Shown: positions 1-8,634, counted from the stretch's first letter. The stretch: 64,000 nucleotides of DNA from Allobogoriella deserti (GCF_042680605.1 NZ_JBHUEE010000002.1:434001-498000), one strand, 5' to 3'. Made by a program: numbers and translations. The notes: generated by a model from the letters alone, not told the origin.

Positions 1-611
1 TCGACGGCGCGGATCGCGCCGAGCCGCTGGGTGACGATCTCCCGGTCCACGTCCTCCGGCAACGCGTCCCACAGGCTCTGCATGAACGACTCGCTCAGGT
101 CCGGCGGCTCCATGTCCATGTTGAGCTGAATCGTCGGTGCGCCGCTGGAGCCCGAGCTGAACTCACGGATCCAGTTCCACACCACGGCCTCGGCGTCCAT
201 CTCGGTGCCGTCGCTGAACTCGATGCCCTCCCGGATGGTGACCGTCAGGGTGAGGCCGTCGTCGGACCATTCGTAACTCTCGGCCTGGTTCGGGACGATC
301 TCGGCTCCGCCGTCGTCGGTGGGCTCGAGGGTGAACAGGCCACCGAAGATCGCCGAGTTCTGCGGCAGGTTCGCACCGGTGGTGTTGGAGGTGGCGGGGT
401 CGAGCCCGGTGGCCCAGCCGCCGGCGAAGCCGGCGTCGAGCAGCACGGTGATCTCCCCACCGCTCTGCGGCTCTCCGGTGCCGGTGCCGCCGTCGTCCCC
501 GCTTTCCTCGGCTCCGGAGCTGCACGCGGCGGCCGCGAGGGCCAGACCCGTGACGACGGCGAGGGACCGCGCGAGCCGACGGGTGCGGCCGGCATTCCTG
601 GTTCTGCTCAT
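1..611 (-). CDS. ABC transporter substrate-binding lipoprotein, family 5 (partial)
   Basis: Extracytoplasmic solute receptor of the oligopeptide/nickel (SBP family 5) class, expected to deliver a solute to a DppBC-type permease encoded beyond the window edge. The ATG at 611 opens an Arg-rich n-region, a hydrophobic stretch and the lipobox LAAAAC, so the mature protein should be lipid-anchored at Cys. A Ser/Gly/Asp linker follows, then the typical family-5 start (GGEITVLLD, LDPATSN, a WSDDGLTLTVTIREG block). Only about 200 residues are present; the rest runs off the left end. It is the last gene of the leftward catabolic series, 101 bp after the amidohydrolase, and has its own copy of the 15-bp palindrome about 110 bp upstream. 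It is therefore probably co-regulated with the catabolic genes and may import their substrate. The substrate cannot be read from the sequence. Confidence 0.88.
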   Translation of the reverse strand, partial: MSRTRNAGRTRRLARSLAVVTGLALAAAACSSGAEESGDDGGTGTGEPQSGGEITVLLDAGFAGGWATGLDPATSNTTGANLPQNSAIFGGLFTLEPTDDGGAEIVPNQAESYEWSDDGLTLTVTIREGIEFSDGTEMDAEAVVWNWIREFSSGSSGAPTIQLNMDMEPPDLSESFMQSLWDALPEDVDREIVTQRLGAIRAV

Positions 612-712
612 CACTGTTCCCCTTTGAACGCTGGCGACGATGCCGTCGCGGCCGGTGGGCCGCAGTGGTGGAACTGCTGTCCTGGCAGTCTCACCGAGTC
701 ACGCAGCGCGTC

Positions 713-1759
713 TCAGGCTCCTTCCGTCCCACGGAAGGACGGCGCGCCGGGTGCGGCGGCGACCGGCTCGCGCCCGATCCAGCGCAGTGCGTTGCGCCAG
801 GAGATGTCCTGCCACTCCTCTTCGGGCAGGTCCATCGCACGCAGTGTCCGGGCGGCCGGGTCTTCCCGCGGCATGGCGGGGAAGTCGGAGCCGACGAGCA
901 GCCGGTCCGCGCCGAGCAGGTCGATGAGGTATCGGATGGTGCGGCGGTCGAAGACCATCGAGTCGTAGTAGAACCGGCGCGCGTACTCCAGCGGGGAGGG
1001 GCCGTCGTCGTGCATGAGTGCGCGGTCGAGTTCGACCGGCTCCTCGTTCCAGGATCCGCCCCAGAAGTAGTTGGCCCGCGGCAGGGTCATGGCGATCCCG
1101 CCCGCGGCGTGGCTGAACGAGATCCGCAGGTCGGGGCAGGCGGCCGCGGTCCCGCCGAGGATCATCGAGCCGGCCGCGAAGGTGCCCTCGATGCCGACGA
1201 CGTGGGTGCCCATGGCGGACATCGGCAGCCGGTCCATCGGTGCCGGCATGGCGTGCACGAAGATCGCGACGCCGAGCCGCTCGGCCTCGGCGAAGAAGGG
1301 CCGGAAGGACTCGTCGCCGATGGATCTACCGAGGATGTTCGAGGCGATCTCCACACCGGGCAGGCCCGCGTCGACGACCGCGGACAGTTCGGCCGCCGCG
1401 GCGTCCGGGTCCTGCATGGGCACCAGCCCGAGGGCCATGATCCGCTCCGGTGCGTGCGAGCTCAGCTCGGCGGCGAACTCGTTGACGTGCCGGGCCAGGG
1501 ACAACCCGTCCGCCGCGAGCAGGTCGTAGCGCAGCAGCGGGGGCATCGGGCTGACGATCTCGGCGTCCACACCGGAGGCGTCCATGGCCTCGACGCGCCG
1601 CTCGGCCTCGAAGAAGACCTCCTTGGCGGGGAAACGGGTCTGCCCGAAGACCAGCAGCCGGTCCGTGCTGCCCTCGACGGGCTCCATCCGGGGGAAGCAC
1701 TCCGGGGCGTCGCCGGGGTAGTCCTTGGGCAGCAGGTGGGCGTGGGCGTCGATGATCAC
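713..1759 (-). CDS. Amidohydrolase family 2 protein (ACMSD-like)
   Basis: TIM-barrel metal-dependent hydrolase or decarboxylase of the amidohydrolase-2 family, whose best known member is 2-amino-3-carboxymuconate-6-semialdehyde decarboxylase (ACMSD). The 348 residues carry the metal and catalytic set at ACMSD-like spacing: His6-x-His8 in DAHAHLLP, His169 in FVHAMP, His217 in SFSHAAGG and Asp292 in GSDFP. The start is GTG at 1759, ten bases after the Zn-dehydrogenase stop. The gene is the last of a seven-gene leftward operon, so it probably hydrolyses or decarboxylates a late intermediate of that pathway. The reaction is not determined: this family includes gamma-resorcylate and other decarboxylases as well as hydrolases. 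Its last codons contain the 15-bp palindrome at 722-736 that probably serves the next gene. Confidence 0.85.
   Translation of the reverse strand: MIIDAHAHLLPKDYPGDAPECFPRMEPVEGSTDRLLVFGQTRFPAKEVFFEAERRVEAMDASGVDAEIVSPMPPLLRYDLLAADGLSLARHVNEFAAELSSHAPERIMALGLVPMQDPDAAAAELSAVVDAGLPGVEIASNILGRSIGDESFRPFFAEAERLGVAIFVHAMPAPMDRLPMSAMGTHVVGIEGTFAAGSMILGGTAAACPDLRISFSHAAGGIAMTLPRANYFWGGSWNEEPVELDRALMHDDGPSPLEYARRFYYDSMVFDRRTIRYLIDLLGADRLLVGSDFPAMPREDPAARTLRAMDLPEEEWQDISWRNALRWIGREPVAAAPGAPSFRGTEGA
722..736 (-). promoter_or_regulatory. Putative IclR operator A
   Basis: Perfect palindrome TTCCGTCCCACGGAA, one of six related sites. It lies inside the last codons of the amidohydrolase, 110 bp before the start of the substrate-binding protein gene, with a GAGACT hexamer 29 nt downstream as a possible -10 box. 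Confidence 0.6.
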
Positions 1760-1769
1760 GGCGGACCTC

Positions 1770-2870
1770 TCAGTTCGGGTGGACGGAGACGTGGATGGCG
1801 TTGCCCTCGCCGGCGTCGCCGGCGAGGGTGTCGATGGCGAGGCCGACCTCGTCCAGGCCGAAGGTGTGGGTGTGCAGCTTCTCGAGCGGGAAGCGCCCGG
1901 ACTCGAGCAGCTCGATCGCCTTCTTGTTCGCCGCGGCGTCCACCCCGAACGCGCCCTTGACGGTCAGGCCCCGGTTGATGAGCAGGTCGGTCACCAGCGG
2001 GATCTCCCGGTGCCCCTTGAGCCCGGCCAGGACGACGCGCCCGCCGTGCCGGACCGACTTCAACGCGTCGGTCACGGGTGCGGCGGCCATGGGCGTGAGT
2101 TCGACTGCGACGTCGACCCCGCGCCCGGCGGTGAGGTCCATGACGGTCTCGACCGTGTCCTGGGCATCCTCCCCGTCGACGACGAGGGTGTGGTCGGCGC
2201 CGAGCTCGCGGGCGAGGCGGAGCTTGTGCGCATCGGTCTGCAGACCGGTGACGATGACCGTCGAGGCGCCGGCCGCCTTGGCGGCGATGACCGCCGCCAG
2301 TCCGCGTTGCCCTGCGCCGAGGACCAGCAATGTGCTGCCGAGCCCGACCTCACCGAGCTCGACGGCCCAGCGCACCCCCGCCCCCAGGGGGTTGTACATC
2401 GCGGCCACCTCCACCGGCAGCGACCGGTCGATCCTGTGCATCACCGCGCCCGGCGAGAGGTAGAGGTATTCGGCGAAACCGCCCCACAGGCTCGGCGCGA
2501 CGTCCACCCCGGTCACGCCGTGTCCGTACTTGCGCTGCCGGCACGCCTGGTATCGCCCGGTCAGGCAGTCCTCGCAGGCCCGGCACGGCACGATGACCTC
2601 CAGCGCCACCCGGTCGCCTTCCTGGACCCCCCACCGCTCGGCGGCGCGTTCGCCGACCCGCTCGATGATGCCCATCGGCTCGTGCCCGGGAATGAACGGG
2701 TCTCGCGATCCGCCCATGTGACCGCGGTAGATCTCGACGTCGCTGCCGCAGATGCCGTTCGCCTCCACCCGGAGCAGGCCGTCGTCGGGGCCGATCTGGG
2801 GTACCGGGAACTCGCGCATCTCGATCGTGCGTGGTGCCGTCTGGACCGCGGCACGGGCCATCTGCGTCAT
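1770..2870 (-). CDS. Zinc-dependent alcohol/threonine-type dehydrogenase
   Basis: Cytoplasmic medium-chain dehydrogenase (366 aa) resembling L-threonine or sorbitol dehydrogenases. Visible features are the catalytic-zinc GICGSD segment and PGHEPMG, the four-cysteine structural zinc loop CRACEDCLTGRYQAC, and a Rossmann segment with GAGQRGLAA. It differs clearly from the two NDMA-type dehydrogenases in the same operon and probably uses free NAD(P). The start is ATG at 2870, two bases after the stop of the UGSC partner gene; in-frame sequence upstream belongs to a shadow frame and is not a fusion. Position in the operon suggests oxidation of a secondary alcohol in the same pathway. The substrate is unknown. 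Confidence 0.88.
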   Translation of the reverse strand: MTQMARAAVQTAPRTIEMREFPVPQIGPDDGLLRVEANGICGSDVEIYRGHMGGSRDPFIPGHEPMGIIERVGERAAERWGVQEGDRVALEVIVPCRACEDCLTGRYQACRQRKYGHGVTGVDVAPSLWGGFAEYLYLSPGAVMHRIDRSLPVEVAAMYNPLGAGVRWAVELGEVGLGSTLLVLGAGQRGLAAVIAAKAAGASTVIVTGLQTDAHKLRLARELGADHTLVVDGEDAQDTVETVMDLTAGRGVDVAVELTPMAAAPVTDALKSVRHGGRVVLAGLKGHREIPLVTDLLINRGLTVKGAFGVDAAANKKAIELLESGRFPLEKLHTHTFGLDEVGLAIDTLAGDAGEGNAIHVSVHPN

Positions 2871-2872
2871 GA

Positions 2873-3982
2873 CTACCTCGTCTCTCCTGCATCGGGGGCT
2901 CGGTCGTGTCCTGCCGGGGGCGCGACGATCGGAACGGCGGTGCCGGACCAGTCGGCGAAGAGGCGCACCACCATCGAGATGCCCGCGTTGCGGGCGCCGG
3001 CGACGGCGATGAGCATCGGGGCTCCCTCGGGCAGCGTCTGCTGGAACTGCTCGGGGTCCGGACCACCGTTGTCCCGTTCGCCCGGTCCGCGGACACCACG
3101 GCCGTCGGCGCGGTCCTTCCCGGCCCTGCCGAGCTGGGCGGTGGTGCGGCCGGAGTGCTCGGTCAGGTAGGCGGCGACGTCGGCGCGGGAGTAGCCGGCA
3201 GCGGCAAGCATCTGCGCGTGCTCGGGGCAGAACACCACCCCCGCCATGGCGTGGGTGAAGATCCATGCCCCGGACCGGCCGATCGAGTCGGCGAAGTCGC
3301 CGAGCAGCTGCTCGGCGCTGGAGGTGTGCCGGTTGTCGACGTACTCGCTGGTGCGCAGCAGGGTGGCCGAGACGGCGTTGCCGGGTGTGCCGAGCTCCTC
3401 CGCCAGCGGGGGCCACGGACTCTCCTCCTCGTTCTCCCCCACGCAGATCGACCAGCGGCCGGGAATGCCCTGGGTGGCCTGCTCGAGCTCGTGCGGCCGG
3501 ACACCGAAGGCGTTGCGCACGATCAGTCCGATCGCGCGGGCGACGGTGGCGTTGGGCCGGAAGCCCGGGCCGAAGACTCCGCCGGTGGAGTTGACCCCGA
3601 GTCGGTGGCGGATGGGTCCGTTGACGACGATGAGCGGTGCCGGGCCGGACGTGGACTGCCATCCTCCGCCACCCGTGGCGCGTTCGCGCATCAGCGCCTC
3701 CCAGGCCGCGAGCACGACCGGGAAGTACTCCGGCTCGCACCCGGCCATCGCGGCGTTGATGGCGGCCGTCTGCAGGGTGACGGTGCGGTCCACCTGCGGC
3801 ATCCGGCCGATGATCTCGCCGGGTGGCCGGTCCGTCGTCGCCAGGAACCGCTCGAGCAGCGGCTGGGAGACCGGGACGAGCGGCAGTCCGTCGGACCAGC
3901 CCTGGGCGTAGCAGTGCTCGATCGCGGCCTGGGCCAGGTCGGGGTCCAGTGCCGTCACCGGTGTCTCCGCCCGGGCGGTCAC
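2873..3982 (-). CDS. UGSC-associated protein, copy 1 (uncharacterised)
   Basis: A 369-residue soluble protein of unknown function. It is one of three paralogues in the window, each directly downstream of a UGSC-family gene. Motifs shared by all three are GW(S/T)DGLP near residue 29, AGCxPEYxPVVLA with an invariant Cys82, a WQST(S/T)G segment near 108, NGP-R--LG(V/I)NS near 121, FR-NAT, (E/D)QATQG near 168, and GE(N/D)EE-SPW-PL near 182. The GTG start overlaps the UGSC stop by 4 nt (GTGA), so the two products are probably made in equal amounts and form a complex. No signal peptide, membrane segment or cofactor motif is visible. The conserved cysteine beside a CxxC partner suggests thiol chemistry, but that is inference. 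The region around 285-325 is hydrophilic and variable between copies. Confidence 0.8.
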   Translation of the reverse strand: MTARAETPVTALDPDLAQAAIEHCYAQGWSDGLPLVPVSQPLLERFLATTDRPPGEIIGRMPQVDRTVTLQTAAINAAMAGCEPEYFPVVLAAWEALMRERATGGGGWQSTSGPAPLIVVNGPIRHRLGVNSTGGVFGPGFRPNATVARAIGLIVRNAFGVRPHELEQATQGIPGRWSICVGENEEESPWPPLAEELGTPGNAVSATLLRTSEYVDNRHTSSAEQLLGDFADSIGRSGAWIFTHAMAGVVFCPEHAQMLAAAGYSRADVAAYLTEHSGRTTAQLGRAGKDRADGRGVRGPGERDNGGPDPEQFQQTLPEGAPMLIAVAGARNAGISMVVRLFADWSGTAVPIVAPPAGHDRAPDAGETR

Positions 3983-4596
3983 GGCGCGGACCCGGTGAGG
4001 CTGGAGACCACCTGGGGCAGGAGGCGGCGTGCCCGCTCACGGACCTGCTCGGGGTCGAGCACCGCCATCGGGTGTTCGGTGACGATCCAGGTGTAGTCCG
4101 GGTCGCCCTGCAGCTCGGCCATGGTCCGGCCGGTCGCGTCGAACGCGTCGGTCAGGACGACGGCGGCCGGCAGTCCGGCACGCTCGAACCGGATGCCGTC
4201 GGCGACGGCGGCCGCGCTGCACGAGCCGCAGTCCCCGACGCCGGTGATGACGACGTCGCACGCCTCGAGGTAGCGCGAGGTGCGTTCGGCGTCGACCGGG
4301 ACGGAGAAGTTCTGTTTGGTCTCCGCGATCGAGACCTGCGCCCCGTGCTCGGTGGTCAGCAGGGTGCCGAGCTCCTCCAGGAACGCGCGCGCGTTGTGCT
4401 TGGTGTTGTCCAGCAGGCCGACGCGCAGCCCGGCCAGGTCGGACGGCCGTCCGGCCCGTGGCGCATGCGTCGCCGCGGGCCGGGCGCCGTCGGGCCGGGC
4501 GCCGTCGGGCCGGGCGCCGTCGGGCCGGGCGCCGTCGGGCTGGGCGCCGTTTCCCGCGGCGACGGCGCCCGTCGGGTCGAGGATGCTGTTCGGCAC
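3979..4596 (-). CDS. UGSC-family protein, copy 1 (CGSC form)
   Basis: Member of the UGSC (seleno)protein family, named after a Sec-Gly-Ser-Cys motif; here the first position is Cys, encoded by TGC, in GVGDCGSCS (Cys123 and Cys126). The core reads LAGLRVGLLDNTK, then CDVVITGVGDCGSC, AVADGIRFERAGLP, LTDAF and MAELQG, as in the two paralogues at 14312 and 22341. I place the start at GTG 4596 (MPNSILDPTG) because AAGGGAG lies seven bases before it and the paralogues also begin near a DPT motif; GTG at 4614 is the alternative. A proline-rich insert of four ARPDG repeats sits between the start and the core and is absent in the other copies. Function is unknown; the CxxC suggests a redox-active or metal-binding thiol pair. 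Confidence 0.82.
   Translation of the reverse strand: MPNSILDPTGAVAAGNGAQPDGARPDGARPDGARPDGARPAATHAPRAGRPSDLAGLRVGLLDNTKHNARAFLEELGTLLTTEHGAQVSIAETKQNFSVPVDAERTSRYLEACDVVITGVGDCGSCSAAAVADGIRFERAGLPAAVVLTDAFDATGRTMAELQGDPDYTWIVTEHPMAVLDPEQVRERARRLLPQVVSSLTGSAP
4486..4545. repeat. Four 15-bp tandem repeats inside UGSC copy 1
   Basis: Four head-to-tail copies of GCCGTCGGGCCGGGC, the last with one substitution. Read on the minus strand they encode repeated ARPDG in the N-terminal linker of the UGSC protein. The length is a multiple of three, so copy-number changes keep the frame. The other two UGSC copies lack it. Confidence 0.95.
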
Positions 4597-4663
4597 GATG
4601 GTGCTCCCTTGCACTACGTCGGCTCGGTACCGGTTGTCGGTCCGGACGGATCGGGTCCGGCGT

Positions 4664-5833
4664 TCAGTTCTCGTGGAGGATGACGCCGCGGATGTTCTTG
4701 CCGTCGACGAGGTCCTGGTAGGCGTCGTTGACCTGGTCGAGTCGGTAGGTCCGGGTGATGAGCTCGTCGAGCTTGAGGTCGCCCTCGTCGTACAGCCGCA
4801 ACAGCCGGGGGATGTCGTACAGCGGATTGCAGTCGCCGAACAGGGCGCCGCGGATCTGTCGCTGGTAGCCGATGAGCATTCCGGCGTGGACGTGCACGGC
4901 CTTCTCGTCGATGTGCCCGACGGCGGTGATGGTCACCTTGCCGCCCTTGCCGGTCATGGCGACGGCGGCACCGACCATCTCCTCGGTGACGGCGTCCGGG
5001 GTCATGATCACGTGGTCGGCGAGCTGCCCCCAGGTGTGGGCGACGACGAACTCTCGCGCCTCCTCGGCGTCGGCGAAGGCGTGGGTGGCGCCGAGGGTGA
5101 GGGCGTTCTCGCGTTTGAACTCGACCGGGTCGATGACGATGACGTCCCGGGCGCCGGCGTACCGGGCGCCCTGGACGGCGTTGGAGCCAACGCCGCCGGC
5201 GCCGAAGATCACCACCGACTGGCCGGCGCGGACCTCGGCGGCGTTGACGGCCGAGCCCCATCCGGTCGGGACACCGCAGCCGACGATGGAGGCGATCTCG
5301 AACGGGATGTGGCCCGGGAGCGGCACCACGGCCCACTCGGAGACGACGGCGTACTCGGAGAAGGTCCCGAGCGAGCAGAAGCCGCCGTAGTCCTCGCCGT
5401 CGCGGTGGAACCGGAACGTGCCGTCCAGGAACATGCCGCTGCCGGCGTTGAGGCCCTTGACGCACATGTTCTGGTGACCGGTCGAGCAGGGCCGGCAGGA
5501 GCCGCAGGCGGGGATGTAGGAGCACACCACCCGGTCGCCGGGCCGGACGCGGCGCACGTGCGGTCCGACGGATTCGACCACGCCCGCCCCTTCGTGACCG
5601 CCGACCATCGGGAAGCGCACGGGGGCGTCGCCGGCGGTGATGTGGTGGTCGGAGTGGCACAGGCCGGAGGCTGCGAACTTGATCCGGACCTCGTGCTCCT
5701 GGGGCGGGTCGAGCTCGAGCTCGGTGAGCTCCCATCCGATGTGGGGCCCACGGGCGACGGCGGCGCGGGTGGTCAGCCGCGCCGGCTCGCCGGTCCCGGG
5801 GGTCGTGGTGGGCGACGTCGTCGTCGATGTCAT
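4664..5833 (-). CDS. NDMA-dependent (mycofactocin-type) alcohol dehydrogenase 1
   Basis: Zinc medium-chain alcohol dehydrogenase (389 aa) of the NDMA-dependent Rxyl_3153 type. Family members hold NAD tightly and need an external acceptor; in cells this is thought to be mycofactocin. Supporting residues are GLCHSDHH and GGHEGAGVV (catalytic zinc), the structural zinc loop CGSCRPCSTGHQNMC, VGCGVPTGWGSAVN and the Rossmann segment FGAGGVGSNAVQGA. It is closely similar along its whole length to the protein at 7385-8545, so the pair arose by duplication. It lies 35 bp after the aldehyde dehydrogenase and 67 bp before the UGSC gene. Likely role: first oxidation of a primary alcohol to an aldehyde. 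No mycofactocin biosynthesis genes lie in the window. Confidence 0.88.
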   Translation of the reverse strand: MTSTTTSPTTTPGTGEPARLTTRAAVARGPHIGWELTELELDPPQEHEVRIKFAASGLCHSDHHITAGDAPVRFPMVGGHEGAGVVESVGPHVRRVRPGDRVVCSYIPACGSCRPCSTGHQNMCVKGLNAGSGMFLDGTFRFHRDGEDYGGFCSLGTFSEYAVVSEWAVVPLPGHIPFEIASIVGCGVPTGWGSAVNAAEVRAGQSVVIFGAGGVGSNAVQGARYAGARDVIVIDPVEFKRENALTLGATHAFADAEEAREFVVAHTWGQLADHVIMTPDAVTEEMVGAAVAMTGKGGKVTITAVGHIDEKAVHVHAGMLIGYQRQIRGALFGDCNPLYDIPRLLRLYDEGDLKLDELITRTYRLDQVNDAYQDLVDGKNIRGVILHEN

Positions 5834-5868
5834 GTTCGGCCCTATCTCTCGTGCGCTCGTCGGTGGTC

Positions 5869-7371
5869 TCAGCGGCCAGGGAATCCGGCCTCACGCATGG
5901 ACACGGTCTTGACCTGCGTCCACTCGAGCACCGAGTCGGCGCCCATGGTGCGGCCGAAGCCGGAGTTCTTGTAGCCGCCGAACGGCCCGCCGATGACGGC
6001 GGCGCCGATCGGGCTGTTGACCCCGACCTGCCCGGCCTGCAGCGCCCGGCTGACGCGGACGGCGCGGCCGACGTCTCGGGTCCAGACCGAGGAGACGAGG
6101 CCGTAGTCGGTGTCGTTGGCGACCGCGATGGCCTCGGCCTCGTCCTCGACCGGGATGACCGAGAGCACGGGTCCGAAGATCTCCTCGCGGGCGATGCGCA
6201 TGTCCGGGTCGACGTTGTCGAAGATCGTGGGTTCGACGAAGAACCCGTCGGCGAACTTCTCCCCCTCCGGGACGCCGCCGCCGAGCACGAGGTCGGCGCC
6301 GGCCTGTTTGCCGATGTCGATGTAGCCGAGGACCCGCTCGTGCTGCTTCTTGTTGACCAGGGGGCCCATCGCGCAGCGTTCGTGCCACAGCCCGACCGTC
6401 ACCTGACTCATCTGCTCGGCCAGCCGGCGGACCACCTCGTCGTGGATGCTGCGCTGGACCACCACGCGTGATCCCGCGGCGCAGACCTGGCCGGTGTTCA
6501 GGGTGATCGCGGTGGCCATAGCGGGGATCGCGGCGTCGAGGTCGGCGTCGTCGAGGACCACCTGCGGCGACTTGCCGCCGAGCTCGAGGTGCAGCGGGGT
6601 CAAGGTGCGCGCGCACGCCTCCATGACGGAGCGACCGGTCTCCGGGGAGCCGACGAAGCCCATGCGCCGGACCTTCGGGTGGGCGGGGACGGCGGCGCCG
6701 GCCTCCGCACCGTAGCCGGTGACGACGTTGATGACTCCCGGGGGGATGCCGGCCTCGAGGGCGAGCTTGGCCAACGCGAGCGGGGTCAGCGGTGCGTCCT
6801 CGGCCGGTTTGATGACGATGGTGTTCCCGGCGGCGATCGCCGCCCCGACCTCGGTGGCGAACATCGGGCCGGGCGCGTTCCACGGGATGATCGCACCCAC
6901 CACCCCGTACGGCTCACGCAGCGTGAAGCCCAGGGTGTCCGGGGAGTGGGTGGGCAGCGAGACGCCCTGGACCTTGTCCGCCTGGCCGGCGATGAACCGT
7001 AGCTGGCGGGGCATGGGCGGCGGCCCCCAGCTGGGACGTCCGACCTCCTGTGACTCCAGGGAGTCGAGCTCGGCGGAGCGGGCCTCGACGAGATCGGCCC
7101 AGGCGAAGAGGAGCTCGCCGCGTGCGGTGGCGTTGAGATCGCGCCAGGCGGGGAACGCCTCCTCCGCGGCACGGACGGCGCGGTCGACGTCGTCGGCGTC
7201 GCTGCGTGGGATGCGCGCCAGGACCTGCTGGTTGGCGGGGTTGATGACGTCGATCGTGCGGCCGGTGCCGGAGGCGACCCAGTCGCCGCCGATGAGCTGC
7301 ACGCCGTCGAGCAGGAGGTCCGACTCGGCGGGAGCGGTGGCGGTCTCGGTGGTGTCGGAGGTCACAGCCAT
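5869..7371 (-). CDS. NAD(P)-dependent aldehyde dehydrogenase
   Basis: Aldehyde dehydrogenase superfamily enzyme, 500 aa, the usual length. The general base Glu263 is in LELGGKSPQ and the nucleophile Cys297 in NTGQVCAAGSR. The coenzyme region shows IIPWNAPGPM and NTIVIKPAEDAPLTP, and the C-terminal GGYKNSGFGR block is intact. The start is ATG at 7371, 13 bp after the preceding dehydrogenase, with GAGAGGG upstream. It sits between two mycofactocin-type alcohol dehydrogenases, so it most likely oxidises the aldehyde they produce to a carboxylic acid, which the regulon's CoA transferase could then activate. The substrate is not known. Confidence 0.92.
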   Translation of the reverse strand: MAVTSDTTETATAPAESDLLLDGVQLIGGDWVASGTGRTIDVINPANQQVLARIPRSDADDVDRAVRAAEEAFPAWRDLNATARGELLFAWADLVEARSAELDSLESQEVGRPSWGPPPMPRQLRFIAGQADKVQGVSLPTHSPDTLGFTLREPYGVVGAIIPWNAPGPMFATEVGAAIAAGNTIVIKPAEDAPLTPLALAKLALEAGIPPGVINVVTGYGAEAGAAVPAHPKVRRMGFVGSPETGRSVMEACARTLTPLHLELGGKSPQVVLDDADLDAAIPAMATAITLNTGQVCAAGSRVVVQRSIHDEVVRRLAEQMSQVTVGLWHERCAMGPLVNKKQHERVLGYIDIGKQAGADLVLGGGVPEGEKFADGFFVEPTIFDNVDPDMRIAREEIFGPVLSVIPVEDEAEAIAVANDTDYGLVSSVWTRDVGRAVRVSRALQAGQVGVNSPIGAAVIGGPFGGYKNSGFGRTMGADSVLEWTQVKTVSMREAGFPGR

Positions 7372-7384
7372 GGTTCAGGCCCTC

Positions 7385-8545
7385 TCAGTGCTCGATCTCG
7401 ATGACGCCGCGGATGTTCTTGCCGTCCAACATGTCCTGGTAACCCTGGTTGACCTCGTCGAGCCGGTAGCGACGGGTGATGAGCTCGTCGAGCTTGAGCT
7501 TCCCGGACCTGTAGAGGCTCAGCAGTCGCGGGACGTCGACCAGCGGGTTGCACGCACCGAAGACGTTGCCCTGGATACGGCGCTGGAAGCCGATGAGCAT
7601 GCCGGGGTTCTCGTTGATCCAGCCGTTGCCGACCGCGGTGATGGTCACCTGGCCCGTCTTGCCGACGATGCCGAGGGCGTCGTGGATGACCTCGTCGTGC
7701 AGGACGCCGACGGTGATGATCGCGTGGTCGGCGAGCTCGCCCCAGGTGGCGGCGCGGACGAACTCGGTGGCCTCCTCGGCGGTCGCGAACGTGTGGGTGG
7801 CCCCGAACACGGTGGCCATCTCACGCTTGAATTCCACCGGGTCGACGACGACGACGCGTTCCGCGCCGGCGAGCGCGGCGCCCTGGACGGCGTTGGAGCC
7901 GACGCCGCCGGCGCCGAAGATCACCGCGGTCTGTCCGGCGCGCACGCCCGCGGCGTGCACCGCCGACCCCCAGCCGGTGGGGACGCCGCAGCCGACGAGG
8001 GCGGCGACGTCGAAGGGGATGTCCTCGCCGATCGGGATCACGGAGTACTCGGAGACCACGGAGTACTGCGAGAAGGTGCCGAGCACGCACAGCCCACCGA
8101 AGTCCTCGCCGCCGGAGTGGAAGCGGAAGGTGCCGTCGGGGAACTCGCCGGTGGCTGCGTTCTTGCCCTCGTCGCAGAGGTTCTGCCGGCCAGTGGAACA
8201 GTAGCGACACGTGCCGCAGGCGGGGATGAAGGAGCACACCACGTGGTCGCCGACCTTGACGCGGGTGACGCCCTCGCCGACGGCGTCGATGACCCCGGCG
8301 CCCTCGTGTCCGCCGACGACCGGCATGCGCATCGGGGCGTCGCCCTTCTGGATGTGGTCGTCGGAGTGACACATCCCCGCGGCGTGGAACTTGATGCGCA
8401 CCTCGTTCGCCTTCGGCGGGTCGAGCTCGAGCTCGGTGACCTCCCACGGCGTTCCCGGTGCGCGGCAGACCACGGCGCGCGTGGTCAGGCGCCCGGGCGC
8501 CTCGCCGGTGGCCGAGGGTTCGGTGGCGCTCGCAGTCGCGGACAT
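7385..8545 (-). CDS. NDMA-dependent (mycofactocin-type) alcohol dehydrogenase 2
   Basis: Second zinc alcohol dehydrogenase of the NDMA-dependent type (386 aa) and first gene of the leftward operon. It has GMCHSDDH, GGHEGAGVI, the structural zinc loop CGTCRYCSTGRQNLC, VGCGVPTGWGSAVH and FGAGGVGSNAVQGA, matching the paralogue at 4664-5833 almost throughout. I choose ATG at 8545 because GAAGGGG lies five bases upstream; the frame stays open to 8671, but that part has no family similarity and overlaps the promoter. A copy of the 15-bp palindrome is centred 82 bp upstream of the start, and three 19-bp repeats lie beyond it. Two similar enzymes in one operon may act on successive alcohols or on different substrates. 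Confidence 0.88.
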   Translation of the reverse strand: MSATASATEPSATGEAPGRLTTRAVVCRAPGTPWEVTELELDPPKANEVRIKFHAAGMCHSDDHIQKGDAPMRMPVVGGHEGAGVIDAVGEGVTRVKVGDHVVCSFIPACGTCRYCSTGRQNLCDEGKNAATGEFPDGTFRFHSGGEDFGGLCVLGTFSQYSVVSEYSVIPIGEDIPFDVAALVGCGVPTGWGSAVHAAGVRAGQTAVIFGAGGVGSNAVQGAALAGAERVVVVDPVEFKREMATVFGATHTFATAEEATEFVRAATWGELADHAIITVGVLHDEVIHDALGIVGKTGQVTITAVGNGWINENPGMLIGFQRRIQGNVFGACNPLVDVPRLLSLYRSGKLKLDELITRRYRLDEVNQGYQDMLDGKNIRGVIEIEH

Positions 8546-8619
8546 GTGTTCCCCTTCGTCGGGCAGCTCCGTTGCCGTACTCATCGTGTCCCGGCTCCCC
8601 GGTACGGGTGCCGGTGTCC

Positions 8620-8634
8620 TTCCGTCGGACGGAA
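8620..8634 (-). promoter_or_regulatory. Putative IclR operator B
   Basis: Palindrome TTCCGTCGGACGGAA (CTTCCGTC/GACGGAAG arms at 8619-8635), 74 bp before the seven-gene operon that begins at 8545. A CACGAT hexamer lies 31 nt downstream as a possible -10 box. Confidence 0.65.

Noticed and set aside
1770..4040. A 756-codon open frame suggesting a fusion ahead of the Zn-dehydrogenase
   Set aside because: Its first half is Arg/Pro-rich shadow sequence over the UGSC partner gene, which lies in another frame; the true gene starts at 2870.
4206..4230. Possible selenocysteine codon in the UGSC proteins
   Set aside because: The first motif position is TGC in all three copies, not TGA, so these are Cys forms and no SECIS element is needed.
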